Assembly (NCBI GenBank): GCA_016649455.1
Contig: JAENXO010000215.1
Coordinates: 1-5,338, forward strand
Source: Gemmatimonadota bacterium
GTDB taxonomy: Bacteria; Gemmatimonadota; Gemmatimonadetes; Palauibacterales; Palauibacteraceae
DNA length: 5,338 bases
Reading direction: 5' to 3'
In this document: in pieces, positions 1 through 5,338 of the stretch
Layout: each line of letters begins with the position of its first letter
Numbering within the stretch: position 1 is the first letter of the stretch
Made by a program: the position numbers and the translations under genes
The notes under the pieces: model-generated
What the model saw: only the letters and a program-made list of their open reading frames with translations
What the model was told of the DNA's origin: nothing
Database searches by the model: none

Positions 1-91
1 CGCAAGCAGCGAGGCCGAACGTAGCCAGGCTGGCCAGCACGAGCGCCCCCCGGGTCCTGTTGCCGCGGATTCCGTCTCCCCTGCGTCCCAT
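1..91 (-). CDS. Partial lipoprotein gene, N-terminal signal peptide only
   Basis: Only the first 30 codons are inside the window; the gene continues beyond base 1. The visible part is a lipoprotein signal peptide. Residues 1-14 are rich in arginine and glycine, residues 16-27 are hydrophobic (ALVLASLATFGL), and the lipobox LAAC ends at Cys30, the expected lipidated residue after signal peptidase II cleavage. The ATG at 91 is preceded by GGAGG at 97-101 with a 5-base spacer, which is a strong ribosome binding site. The frame stays open upstream to another ATG at 232, but that start would put 47 arginine-rich residues before the signal peptide and has no comparable ribosome site, so 91 is preferred. 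The mature protein is not visible and its function is unknown. It is probably anchored in a membrane facing the periplasm. The gene is divergent from the SH3b gene. Confidence 0.8.
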   Translation of the reverse strand, partial: MGRRGDGIRGNRTRGALVLASLATFGLAAC

Positions 92-123
92 TGTTTCCTC
101 CCCGTTTTCACGACCGCTCAGGC

Positions 124-145
124 CGTATTCCATACGCCCCATACG
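124..145. repeat. ATACG dyad plus a third half-site
   Basis: CGTAT (124-128) and ATACG (132-136) form a perfect 5-bp inverted repeat around TCC. A further ATACG at 141-145 repeats the right arm at a 9-base step, and the longer unit CCATACG occurs at 130-136 and 139-145. It lies 33-54 bases upstream of the lipoprotein ATG, so it could be an operator or part of the leader RNA. No regulator is assigned. Confidence 0.3.
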
Positions 146-281
146 TGGGATCGTTGCTTTCGAGAGATTAGACGCGGCGCTGCACCGATTCATTCCCCCG
201 GTGCCGCGACAAGGCGTTTCGCGCCGGTTCATTGCGGCAACAGGCAGATCTTGCAGTCGGGGACGTCGACCGGTGGAAAAT

Positions 282-296
282 CCATAATCATTATTC
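282..296. promoter_or_regulatory. Candidate Fur/PerR-family operator
   Basis: Bases 284-294 read ATAATCATTAT, a perfect 5-1-5 palindrome. In the 7-1-7 frame at 282-296 it matches 11 of 15 positions of both the Fur consensus TGATAATNATTATCA and the PerR consensus TTATAATNATTATAA; only the two outermost bases on each side differ. It overlaps the proposed -10 box of the minus-strand promoter, where a repressor would block transcription of the lipoprotein gene. It lies in an AT-rich island, which raises the chance of coincidence. Which Fur-family member would bind, if any, cannot be told. Confidence 0.4.
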
Positions 297-317
297 ACTT
301 TATCTCATCTATAGCAA
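290..317 (-). promoter_or_regulatory. Putative sigma70-type promoter for the lipoprotein gene
   Basis: On the minus strand, TTGCTA (317-312, four of six matches to TTGACA) is followed after 16 bases by AATAAT (295-290, five of six matches to TATAAT). Transcription would begin near base 283 and give a leader of about 190 bases before the lipoprotein ATG at 91. The -10 element lies within the Fur-like palindrome. The assignment rests on consensus matching only. Confidence 0.4.
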
Positions 318-420
318 CCATCTATTGTTCAAACAGTTACGGATGCCACACAGATTGGATGCAAATCGGGGCCGTGAGGGTACGAGTTTTGCCACTCCAG
401 ATCGCGGCGCCCACAAACGC

Positions 421-427
421 AAAGGAG
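421..427 (+). promoter_or_regulatory. Ribosome binding site fixing a TTG start
   Basis: AAAGGAG sits 6 bases before the TTG at 434-436. The in-frame ATGs farther upstream (251 and 359) have no comparable site, so this sequence decides the start of the zinc-ribbon/SH3b gene. Confidence 0.7.
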
Positions 428-433
428 AGCGCG

Positions 434-973
434 TTGAGCGACTCCAAGTGTAAAATCTGCGGCGGACCCGTGTCTTCGGGATTGCGCTACTGCAACGACT
501 GCGATTTTCAGCAGCGTACGGATGGTTCCGCATCCAGGTCGAAAGCCGAGCACGCGCACAAGCCGAGACCGCAGGCGGAGCGGGGCTCGCTGTCCATCTT
601 CCTGCTCGTCTTCCTGGTCGCGTCAGCCGGAACGATCGGGATGGGACTCACGGCCATGCCCGGAGTCTCGATACCTGGCCTTCGCGCGACGCTCGGCATC
701 GGGGCGCCTGCACCGGAAGAGACTGCCCGGGACTGGGGAGAACTCCGGTCCGTCAAAACGCGAGTGCGTGTCAGGGCGGCCCGAAACACGAACAGCGAGA
801 TCGTGGGAATGCTCGAGGTCGGCGAGACCGTGCGAGCACACTTCCTCGAGGACAACTGGTACGCCGTATTCCACGCGGATGTCCGGGAGGACGACCCGAG
901 CGCGGCGATCGGCTACGTCTACGCCCCGCTTCTCAAGCCGGTCCCGGACGAAACGATGGCCGCCTCGAGCTGA
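434..973 (+). CDS. Zinc-ribbon, single-pass membrane protein with SH3b-like domain
   Basis: Encodes 179 residues from a TTG start chosen for its ribosome site. Residues 6-23 carry CxxC...CxxC (Cys6, Cys9, Cys20, Cys23), a small zinc ribbon of the kind found at the N-terminus of many bacterial membrane proteins. A basic linker (28-50) leads to one hydrophobic segment at about 53-75. Residues about 107-169 resemble a bacterial SH3 domain (SH3_3 type): the VRVRAARNTNSEIVG motif, the turn VGETV, a W-Y pair at 142-143 and the closing GYVYAPLL strand. By the positive-inside rule the zinc ribbon would be cytoplasmic and the SH3b domain periplasmic, where such domains often bind cell-wall peptides or proteins. 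The role is unknown. Starting at ATG 251 would add 61 residues with no domain character. Its 3' end faces the DUF697 gene with an 11-bp gap. Confidence 0.8.
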   Translation: MSDSKCKICGGPVSSGLRYCNDCDFQQRTDGSASRSKAEHAHKPRPQAERGSLSIFLLVFLVASAGTIGMGLTAMPGVSIPGLRATLGIGAPAPEETARDWGELRSVKTRVRVRAARNTNSEIVGMLEVGETVRAHFLEDNWYAVFHADVREDDPSAAIGYVYAPLLKPVPDETMAASS

Positions 974-984
974 GTCAAGGCCGT

Positions 985-2148
985 TCAGGCATCTTCCCCC
1001 TGTTCCGCCGGGGATTCCATCTCCGTTTCACCCGGCTTCGGCCGACTTTTGACCAGACCCATCGCCTCGAGCAGTGACAGCGTCGCATCGGTCACCGCAT
1101 CGCTCGCTCCACGGACGCCCCGACCCACTCCCTTGCCGAGATCGGTGATCGCACCCGTCCCGACATCGACGAAATCGGTTCCAAGGTCCAGGGCCGCGCT
1201 GCCGGTCTGGCGCACGACCTTCCCCGTTCCGACGACTGCGGACTTCGTTCGGTCCACGGTCGCATCCGCCATGGCCCTGGCCAGCGTGCGGGTACCGGCC
1301 ACCACGATTCCCCCCAGCATTCCCGCGGCTTCCACTGCGGCCGCCTGGCGCATGGATCGCTTCGGGGGCCGCACCATCGCGCAGCAATAGCGCTTGGTGA
1401 TCACGCCCACCCGCAGCGACAGAAAGGCGTTCGCGGTGCCGGTGAGCACGGAATTTACCAGAATCGCGGTCGCGACCTGGAAGCCGGGAATCGCCGAGAC
1501 CCCCGCTCCGACGACGCTCGATACGATAGGCTCGACCTGCGTGGCCACGTCCACGTCGTCCAGTTCTGCCGCCACGAAGGCCGTTCCGGCCACGTTCATG
1601 TACAGCTTGCCCATGTCCCGGATCGTCGGACGTTGCCAGTAGACGTGAGACACCCGCCACACGAGCCTCATCAGGGCCCCGAGCACCAGGAACGCATCCA
1701 GGCGGCCGCTCTGCGAAATGGCGGTCGACAGAAAGACCCCTCCCGAGACTACCTGGATCTCCTGGTCCGCCTCGGCTGAAAGCGATGAGAGCGCGGTCTC
1801 GATTTCCTCCCGCGATCCCAGGGAAAGGCCCGCCAGTCTAGGATTCCCGACCAGCCTGCGGCGCAGGCCGTTCAGGTATGCCTCGAATTCGGGTCCTTCG
1901 TCCACCTCGGGCGGCACCAGCGGCTCGGGAAGCCGCAGCAGCAGCACAGCGGGCACGAAAAGCAGCAGGACCCATGCCCCGATCAGGACCCAGAGGGTGA
2001 CCCTGCCGGCCTCCTGGCTCAAGCCGGTGGACACCAGGTCGACGAAGCTCGCCGTCTGATTCACCATCAACAGCAGAAACCCGAGGACCAGAAACGAGAG
2101 AATCGCCCAGCCGAGACGAACGAACGTCCTGTCGACGGTGCCGGTCAT
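985..2148 (-). CDS. DUF697-family (YcjF-like) integral membrane protein
   Basis: Encodes 387 residues from the ATG at 2148. Two hydrophobic segments lie at about 10-30 and 51-73, followed by a PEPLVPPE linker and a soluble stretch (85-130). Residues about 132-257 resemble the DUF697 core seen in YcjF/UPF0283 proteins: GGVFLSTAIS, LDAFLVLGALMRLVWRVSHVYW, a region with Gly-Ala-Gly, and a segment ending VITKRYCCAM. The biochemical role of this family is not established. The tail (295-360) is glycine-rich and amphipathic, and the last 20 residues are acidic. The frame is open to ATGs at 2208, 2211 and 2229, but the extra 27 residues are Gly/Ala/Pro/Arg-rich and those starts lack ribosome sites. 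The 2148 start has only AAAGGA about 12 bases upstream, so the start is uncertain. It is divergent from the nuclease gene. Confidence 0.72.
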   Translation of the reverse strand: MTGTVDRTFVRLGWAILSFLVLGFLLLMVNQTASFVDLVSTGLSQEAGRVTLWVLIGAWVLLLFVPAVLLLRLPEPLVPPEVDEGPEFEAYLNGLRRRLVGNPRLAGLSLGSREEIETALSSLSAEADQEIQVVSGGVFLSTAISQSGRLDAFLVLGALMRLVWRVSHVYWQRPTIRDMGKLYMNVAGTAFVAAELDDVDVATQVEPIVSSVVGAGVSAIPGFQVATAILVNSVLTGTANAFLSLRVGVITKRYCCAMVRPPKRSMRQAAAVEAAGMLGGIVVAGTRTLARAMADATVDRTKSAVVGTGKVVRQTGSAALDLGTDFVDVGTGAITDLGKGVGRGVRGASDAVTDATLSLLEAMGLVKSRPKPGETEMESPAEQGEDA

Positions 2149-2208
2149 GCTGCGTCTACGTCCTTTCCCGGGAACTCCATCCGTCCCGGCCGGACCTGCT
2201 CCGGCCAT

Positions 2209-2274
2209 CATACGGACAGAACCGTCCATCGATCGTGCACCGGCGCGAGCGGCATCGCAACCTCCGTCCGTATG
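2209..2274. repeat. 9-bp inverted repeat between divergent genes
   Basis: CATACGGAC at 2209-2217 and its exact reverse complement GTCCGTATG at 2266-2274 are separated by 48 bases in the 167-bp space between the DUF697 and nuclease starts. The arms lie 61 and 42 bases from the two start codons, so they are nearly symmetric between the genes. Such an arrangement could be a pair of binding sites for one regulator of both promoters. No clear -35/-10 pair was found nearby, and chance cannot be excluded. Confidence 0.3.
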
Positions 2275-2303
2275 TTACCGATCACGTGACTCGGACTCGT
2301 TCC

Positions 2304-2308
2304 AGGAG
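2304..2308 (+). promoter_or_regulatory. Ribosome binding site for the nuclease gene
   Basis: AGGAG lies 7 bases before the ATG at 2316. It selects this start over the in-frame ATG at 2235, whose extra 27 residues are arginine-rich and have no family character. Confidence 0.75.
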
Positions 2309-2315
2309 CGGCTCG

Positions 2316-3479
2316 ATGAGACGCCTCAGCCAGACGCAGATCAGTACGTTCCAGGCGTGCCCCCAGAGATGGAAACTGCGATATATCGACGGACGGAAGG
2401 AGCCCCCGAGCCCACCCCTCACCTTCGGGTCGGCCGTTCACTCGGGGCTGGAGACGTTCTACCGGAATCGGATCACAGGACCGGCGCCGCTGGACGAGGT
2501 CCTCGCCTCGTTCGATGCAGACCTCGATCCAGTCGCGTACGACTCCACGGAGAGCTTCGAGAGAGCCCGGGCAGACGGGCACGCGTTGCTGGAATCATGG
2601 TGCGGTAAGCACGCGCCAGACTTTCAGCCTGCGCTCGCGGTAGAGTTGGCCCTCCAGTATTCCATCGGCGAAGTCCCGATGATCTCGATCCTCGACCGGG
2701 TGGATGTCGGCGAGGACGGACGTGTTAGCATCACCGACTACAAGACCGGGAAGTTTTTTCTACGCGACAAGGCGCAGGAGTCACAGCAGCTGACCCTGTA
2801 CCAGATCGCCGCCGAGGAGAAGCTCGAACGAGAGGTGGAGTCGCTGTCCCTGGTCCACGTCCCGTCGGATACGGAGTGGCGGGTTGCACGCCGGTCGCCC
2901 GCCGAGGTGGAATCCGTCCGGCGTCTCGTGCTGGAAATCGCACAAGCGATCGAGAACCAGGCCTTCGAGCCCCGAACGGGACGGCAGTGTGACTGGTGTC
3001 ACGTGAAGCCCTGGTGTCCCGCGTACGCCGACGAGTTCCCGGAGAACTGGCCGCAGCAGCTCGACGCGGCGGTTCGCTCTCCCTCCGAAGTCGCGGAACT
3101 GGCCGATGCGCTCGGCGTGGCGGTGGCGGCGAAGCAGGAAACCGAAGAGCGGATTCGCACCGTGCAGGAGCAGCTCATCTCGTGGTTCGAGGCCACGGGC
3201 CAGCGGGCCGTGGCTGGATCGTCGTTCCGGGTGCAGGCGAGCCGGACCGAGAAGACGGCGCTCACCTGCAGTGATGACGAGCTTCGGGCCCTGCTGGAGC
3301 CGGCGGGCCTGTGGGGGGAGATCCTGGCACCGGCCTATCATCTGAAGACGAAGCTGCTGGACAGGCCCGAACTCCCGATGGAAATCCGCGGTGCCCTCGA
3401 CGAGCGAAGCGAAGCCCGGGTGAGCTGGCGGCTGACCCCGCGCAGCCTGCCGACCGACGACGAAGGGAATCTGATCTGA
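2316..3479 (+). CDS. PD-(D/E)XK nuclease, RecB/Cas4-like, with Fe-S cysteines
   Basis: Encodes 387 residues and no helicase part. The nuclease motifs appear in order: the N-terminal SxxxxFxxCPxRWKLRY (10-23), GSAVHSGLE with His42, Glu110 in VELALQY, Asp127 in ILDRVD, DYKTG with Asp141 and Lys143, and QQLTLYQ (157-163). Together these are the metal-binding and catalytic set of RecB-family nucleases (PDDEXK_1). Cys15 with Cys225, Cys228 and Cys234 (CDWCHVKPWCP) matches the four-cysteine iron-sulfur staple of AddB and Cas4 enzymes. It should therefore be a cytoplasmic DNA exonuclease or endonuclease, possibly in repair or recombination. Residues 245-387 form an extra region with a predicted helical stretch (about 258-293) that I cannot assign to a family. 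No cas1, cas2, CRISPR array or addA/recB-type helicase is in the window, so neither Cas4 nor AddB can be claimed. The ATPase gene overlaps its stop by 4 bases. Confidence 0.88.
   Translation: MRRLSQTQISTFQACPQRWKLRYIDGRKEPPSPPLTFGSAVHSGLETFYRNRITGPAPLDEVLASFDADLDPVAYDSTESFERARADGHALLESWCGKHAPDFQPALAVELALQYSIGEVPMISILDRVDVGEDGRVSITDYKTGKFFLRDKAQESQQLTLYQIAAEEKLEREVESLSLVHVPSDTEWRVARRSPAEVESVRRLVLEIAQAIENQAFEPRTGRQCDWCHVKPWCPAYADEFPENWPQQLDAAVRSPSEVAELADALGVAVAAKQETEERIRTVQEQLISWFEATGQRAVAGSSFRVQASRTEKTALTCSDDELRALLEPAGLWGEILAPAYHLKTKLLDRPELPMEIRGALDERSEARVSWRLTPRSLPTDDEGNLI
3463..3478 (+). promoter_or_regulatory. Ribosome binding site and proposed CTG start of the ATPase
   Basis: AAGGGAA (3463-3469) lies 6 bases before CTG at 3476-3478, which overlaps the nuclease stop TGA as CTGA. 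The ATPase frame contains no ATG, GTG or TTG between a GTG at 3311, deep inside the nuclease gene, and codons within its first membrane helix. The overlap would allow translational coupling. Confidence 0.45.
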
Positions 3480-5338
3480 GCACACTGCCGAACGGAGCGC
3501 CGGACATCCACTGGCACTCCCTGACATCGGAAGAAACGCTGTCGCTGCTCGAGACCGGTCCGGAGGGCCTTTCCGCATCGGAGGCCCGGCTGCGTCTGGA
3601 GAAGCTCGGCCCGAACCGGCTCGCCGACGCGGAGCGGGTATCTCCGCTCAAGCTGTTCGCGGCCCAATTCCAGAATCTGCTCATCGGGCTTCTGTTCGCC
3701 GCGGCCCTGCTGTCGTTGGCGATCGGACTGCTGCCCGGTTCGGATCCTCACACGACGGACGCCATCCTGATCATGGTGATCCTGGTGGCCAACGGCGTGT
3801 TCGGTTTCGCCCAGGATTATCGGGCGCAGACAGCGATCCAGGCGCTGAGAGAGCTGGCCGCTCCCGAGGCGACCGTGATCCGTGACGGTGCGCCGCGGCA
3901 GATTCCGTCGACCGAAGTCGTTCCAGGCGACCTTCTCACGTTCGCGCAGGGGGACCGGATTCCCGCCGACGCCCGGCTGCTGGACAGCGTCCACTTCGAG
4001 ACCGACGAAGCCGCGCTGACGGGCGAGAGCAGGCCGGTCGCGAAGACCACCGATGTCCTTTCCACCGACACACAGATCGCGGATCGCAGAAACCTCGTGT
4101 TCAGCGCGACCAGCGCGGTGCGGGGCCGGGCGACGGCGATCGTCGTGGCAACCGGGATGCGCACCGAGATCGGCCGGATCGCGACACTCGTGCAGCAGGT
4201 CGAAGACCGGAAGACACCCTTCCAGGAGGAAGTGGACCGGCTGGGACACCGGATCGGCCTCGGCGTGGTCGGACTGATCACGATCGTCGCGGTCGTGCTG
4301 TTCCTGGTCGCGGACACTCCTCCACTGACAGTTCTGCTGCTCGCCGTGACGCTCGCCGTAGCCGCCGTCCCCGAAGGCCTCCCCGCCGTGGTCACGTTGA
4401 CCCTGGCGCTCGGGTCGAAGCGGTTGCTCCGACGGCAAGCCCTCGTCCGGCGCCTCCCCGTTGCCGAGGGACTGGGCTCGGTCGACGTGATTCTCAGCGA
4501 CAAGACCGGCACGCTGACCGAGAGCCGGATGAGCGTGGAGCGACTGGTCGCCGGCGGGCGCGAGGTCCGGATCGAGATCCCACGCGCCGGTGAGGGGCCC
4601 GTATTCCTGCACGATGGTGCAGAGGTCGACATGGGGCTGTTCGAGCCGCTCCTGCTGTGCGGCAGCCTCGCGAGCGACGTGGAGCGGAATTCCGATGGCG
4701 AATACCTCGGCGATCCGACGGAGATCGCGCTCCGGGCGGTGGCCGATCGAGCCGGCGTGACCGCGGATCTCGAGCGGTTGCGAGAAGTCCCGTTCGACTC
4801 GGGCCGCAAGCGCATGACGGTAGTCACGGACGGCGCTGAACCCTCGATCTGGATGAAGGGCGCTCCCGAAGTCGTGCTCCGTCACTGCAACACGGTTGAT
4901 TGGGACGGCGACAGGCTGGCACTGGACGACGATCTCCGGGAGCGAATCCTGGCCGACGACCGTCGGCTCGCCTCGAGGACCTACCGGGTGCTTGGCTGCG
5001 CACGGCGCGATGCCGACATGACCGAAGTCTCAGAAGCCGGAGATGACGCGATCGAGTCAGGACTCACCTTTCTCGGCCTGGTGGCGATGATCGATCCCAC
5101 GAGGCCGGAGGTCCCGGGCGCGATCGACGACTGCCGCGAGGCAGGCATCCGGGTGGTGATGGTCACGGGTGACAATATCGAGACGGCACGGGCGATCGCC
5201 GACGAGCTGGGACTGCGCACCGAGGGAGCGCGCTCGGGAGCCGAGATCGATTCTCTGTCCGATGAGGAGCTGCAGGCGCTGGCGGCCGGGACGGATGTAT
5301 TCGCGCGAGTGTCCCCGGGACACAAGGTGCGCATCCTC
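3476..5338 (+). CDS. P2A-type (SERCA-like) cation-transporting ATPase, 3' truncated by window
   Basis: From the proposed CTG start, 621 residues are visible, about two thirds of the usual 850-950; the reading frame is intact to the last base. Order: cation ATPase N-terminal domain (WHSLTSEE, then [19 protein letters not shown], 13-49); membrane helices M1 and M2 (about 66-87 and 95-112); actuator domain with TGES at 182-185; M3 and M4 (about 258-279 and 284-313) with PEGLP at 299-303; phosphorylation motif DKTGT with Asp342; nucleotide domain with DPTE (413-416), FDSGRKRM (440-447) and KGAPE (461-465); then TGDN at 564-567. The [12 protein letters not shown] form of M4 resembles SERCA-type calcium pumps, so Ca2+ export is the best guess; Mn2+ or Na+ are possible. 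The distal hinge motif and M5-M10, which would settle the ion, lie outside. The alternative GTG start at 3311 would add 55 residues overlapping the nuclease. Confidence 0.93.
   Translation, partial: MSTLPNGAPDIHWHSLTSEETLSLLETGPEGLSASEARLRLEKLGPNRLADAERVSPLKLFAAQFQNLLIGLLFAAALLSLAIGLLPGSDPHTTDAILIMVILVANGVFGFAQDYRAQTAIQALRELAAPEATVIRDGAPRQIPSTEVVPGDLLTFAQGDRIPADARLLDSVHFETDEAALTGESRPVAKTTDVLSTDTQIADRRNLVFSATSAVRGRATAIVVATGMRTEIGRIATLVQQVEDRKTPFQEEVDRLGHRIGLGVVGLITIVAVVLFLVADTPPLTVLLLAVTLAVAAVPEGLPAVVTLTLALGSKRLLRRQALVRRLPVAEGLGSVDVILSDKTGTLTESRMSVERLVAGGREVRIEIPRAGEGPVFLHDGAEVDMGLFEPLLLCGSLASDVERNSDGEYLGDPTEIALRAVADRAGVTADLERLREVPFDSGRKRMTVVTDGAEPSIWMKGAPEVVLRHCNTVDWDGDRLALDDDLRERILADDRRLASRTYRVLGCARRDADMTEVSEAGDDAIESGLTFLGLVAMIDPTRPEVPGAIDDCREAGIRVVMVTGDNIETARAIADELGLRTEGARSGAEIDSLSDEELQALAAGTDVFARVSPGHKVRIL

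Larger units (their letters stand above)
92..433. other. Divergent intergenic region with AT-rich island
   Basis: These 342 bases separate the lipoprotein gene (minus) from the zinc-ribbon/SH3b gene (plus). I see no convincing gene here: open frames are short, arginine-rich and lack ribosome sites. Bases 281-330 contain 15 G or C out of 50, far below the surroundings, as expected for a promoter region. The part between the proposed minus promoter and the lipoprotein start would form a leader of about 190 bases. It includes a short hairpin (GGCG at 213-216 pairing with CGCC at 222-225 across a 5-base loop). I do not recognise a known riboswitch in it. No clear plus-strand promoter could be assigned. 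Confidence 0.6.

Noticed and set aside
60..287. Plus-strand 75-codon open frame across the first intergenic region
   Set aside because: Arg/Pro-rich translation, no ribosome binding site, and it overlaps the start of the opposite-strand lipoprotein gene.
974..1000. Bidirectional terminator between the convergent stops
   Set aside because: AAGGCC with GGCATCTT can pair only with a two-base bulge and has no clear T-run on either strand. It is too weak to call.
1049..2059. Several plus-strand open frames opposite the DUF697 gene
   Set aside because: They are Ser/Thr/Arg-rich shadows of a minus-strand gene that has membrane helices and a recognisable family core.
2282..2289. TCACGTGA palindrome upstream of the nuclease
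   Set aside because: An isolated 8-bp palindrome is common by chance; no second copy or promoter relation was found.
2316..3479. Naming the nuclease Cas4 or AddB
   Set aside because: The motifs and cysteines fit both families, but there is no CRISPR array, cas1/cas2 or helicase partner here, and the C-terminal extension is not a Cas4 feature that I know.
2781..3578. Minus-strand open frame of 265 codons opposite the nuclease
   Set aside because: The plus strand holds all nuclease motifs; the antisense product is Arg/Pro/Leu-rich with no recognisable domain and no ribosome site was seen.
3338..4885. Long minus-strand open frame of 515 codons, and a second one of 336 codons at 3817-4827
   Set aside because: Both lie antisense to the ATPase, whose frame carries TGES, PEGLP, DKTGT, KGAPE and TGDN in order. 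The antisense translations are rich in Arg, Gln, His or Ser without motifs, as expected from the reverse of a GC-rich gene.

Overview
The window is compact, GC-rich bacterial chromosomal DNA, roughly 60-65% GC by eye. All three stop codons visible are TGA, and spacing between genes is tight. A lipobox signal peptide, a DUF697 membrane protein and a bacterial P2-type cation ATPase suggest a diderm (Gram-negative type) bacterium. The sequence does not allow a confident genus or phylum. There are no transposases, tRNAs, rRNAs, CRISPR repeats or phage structural genes, so this reads as ordinary chromosome.

Left part: the first 91 bases hold the beginning of a minus-strand lipoprotein gene (signal peptide and lipobox only). 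It is separated from a plus-strand gene by a 342-bp divergent intergenic region. That region has an AT-rich island at 281-330 (30% GC) with a Fur/PerR-family-like palindrome overlapping a plausible minus-strand -10 element, and an ATACG dyad nearer the lipoprotein start. The plus-strand gene (434-973, TTG start) encodes a 179-aa protein with a four-cysteine zinc ribbon, one membrane segment and an SH3b-like domain.

Middle: a DUF697-type integral membrane protein (minus, 985-2148) converges on the SH3b gene with only 11 bp between the stops. Its C-terminal tail contains heptad-spaced glycines. A 167-bp intergenic region carrying a 9-bp inverted repeat separates it from the next, divergent gene.

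Right part: two plus-strand genes look like one operon. The first is a stand-alone PD-(D/E)XK nuclease of the RecB/Cas4 type with four cysteines placed as in an iron-sulfur cluster (2316-3479). It is followed, with a 4-base CTGA overlap, by a P2A (SERCA-like) cation-transporting ATPase that runs off the window end. The ATPase has no ATG, GTG or TTG start near its expected N-terminus, so a CTG start is proposed. Nothing shows that the two products act together.

No clear new multi-gene system is visible. The most useful leads are the Fur-like operator, the CTG start, the stand-alone Fe-S nuclease with an unrecognised C-terminal region, and the glycine-heptad tail of the DUF697 protein.
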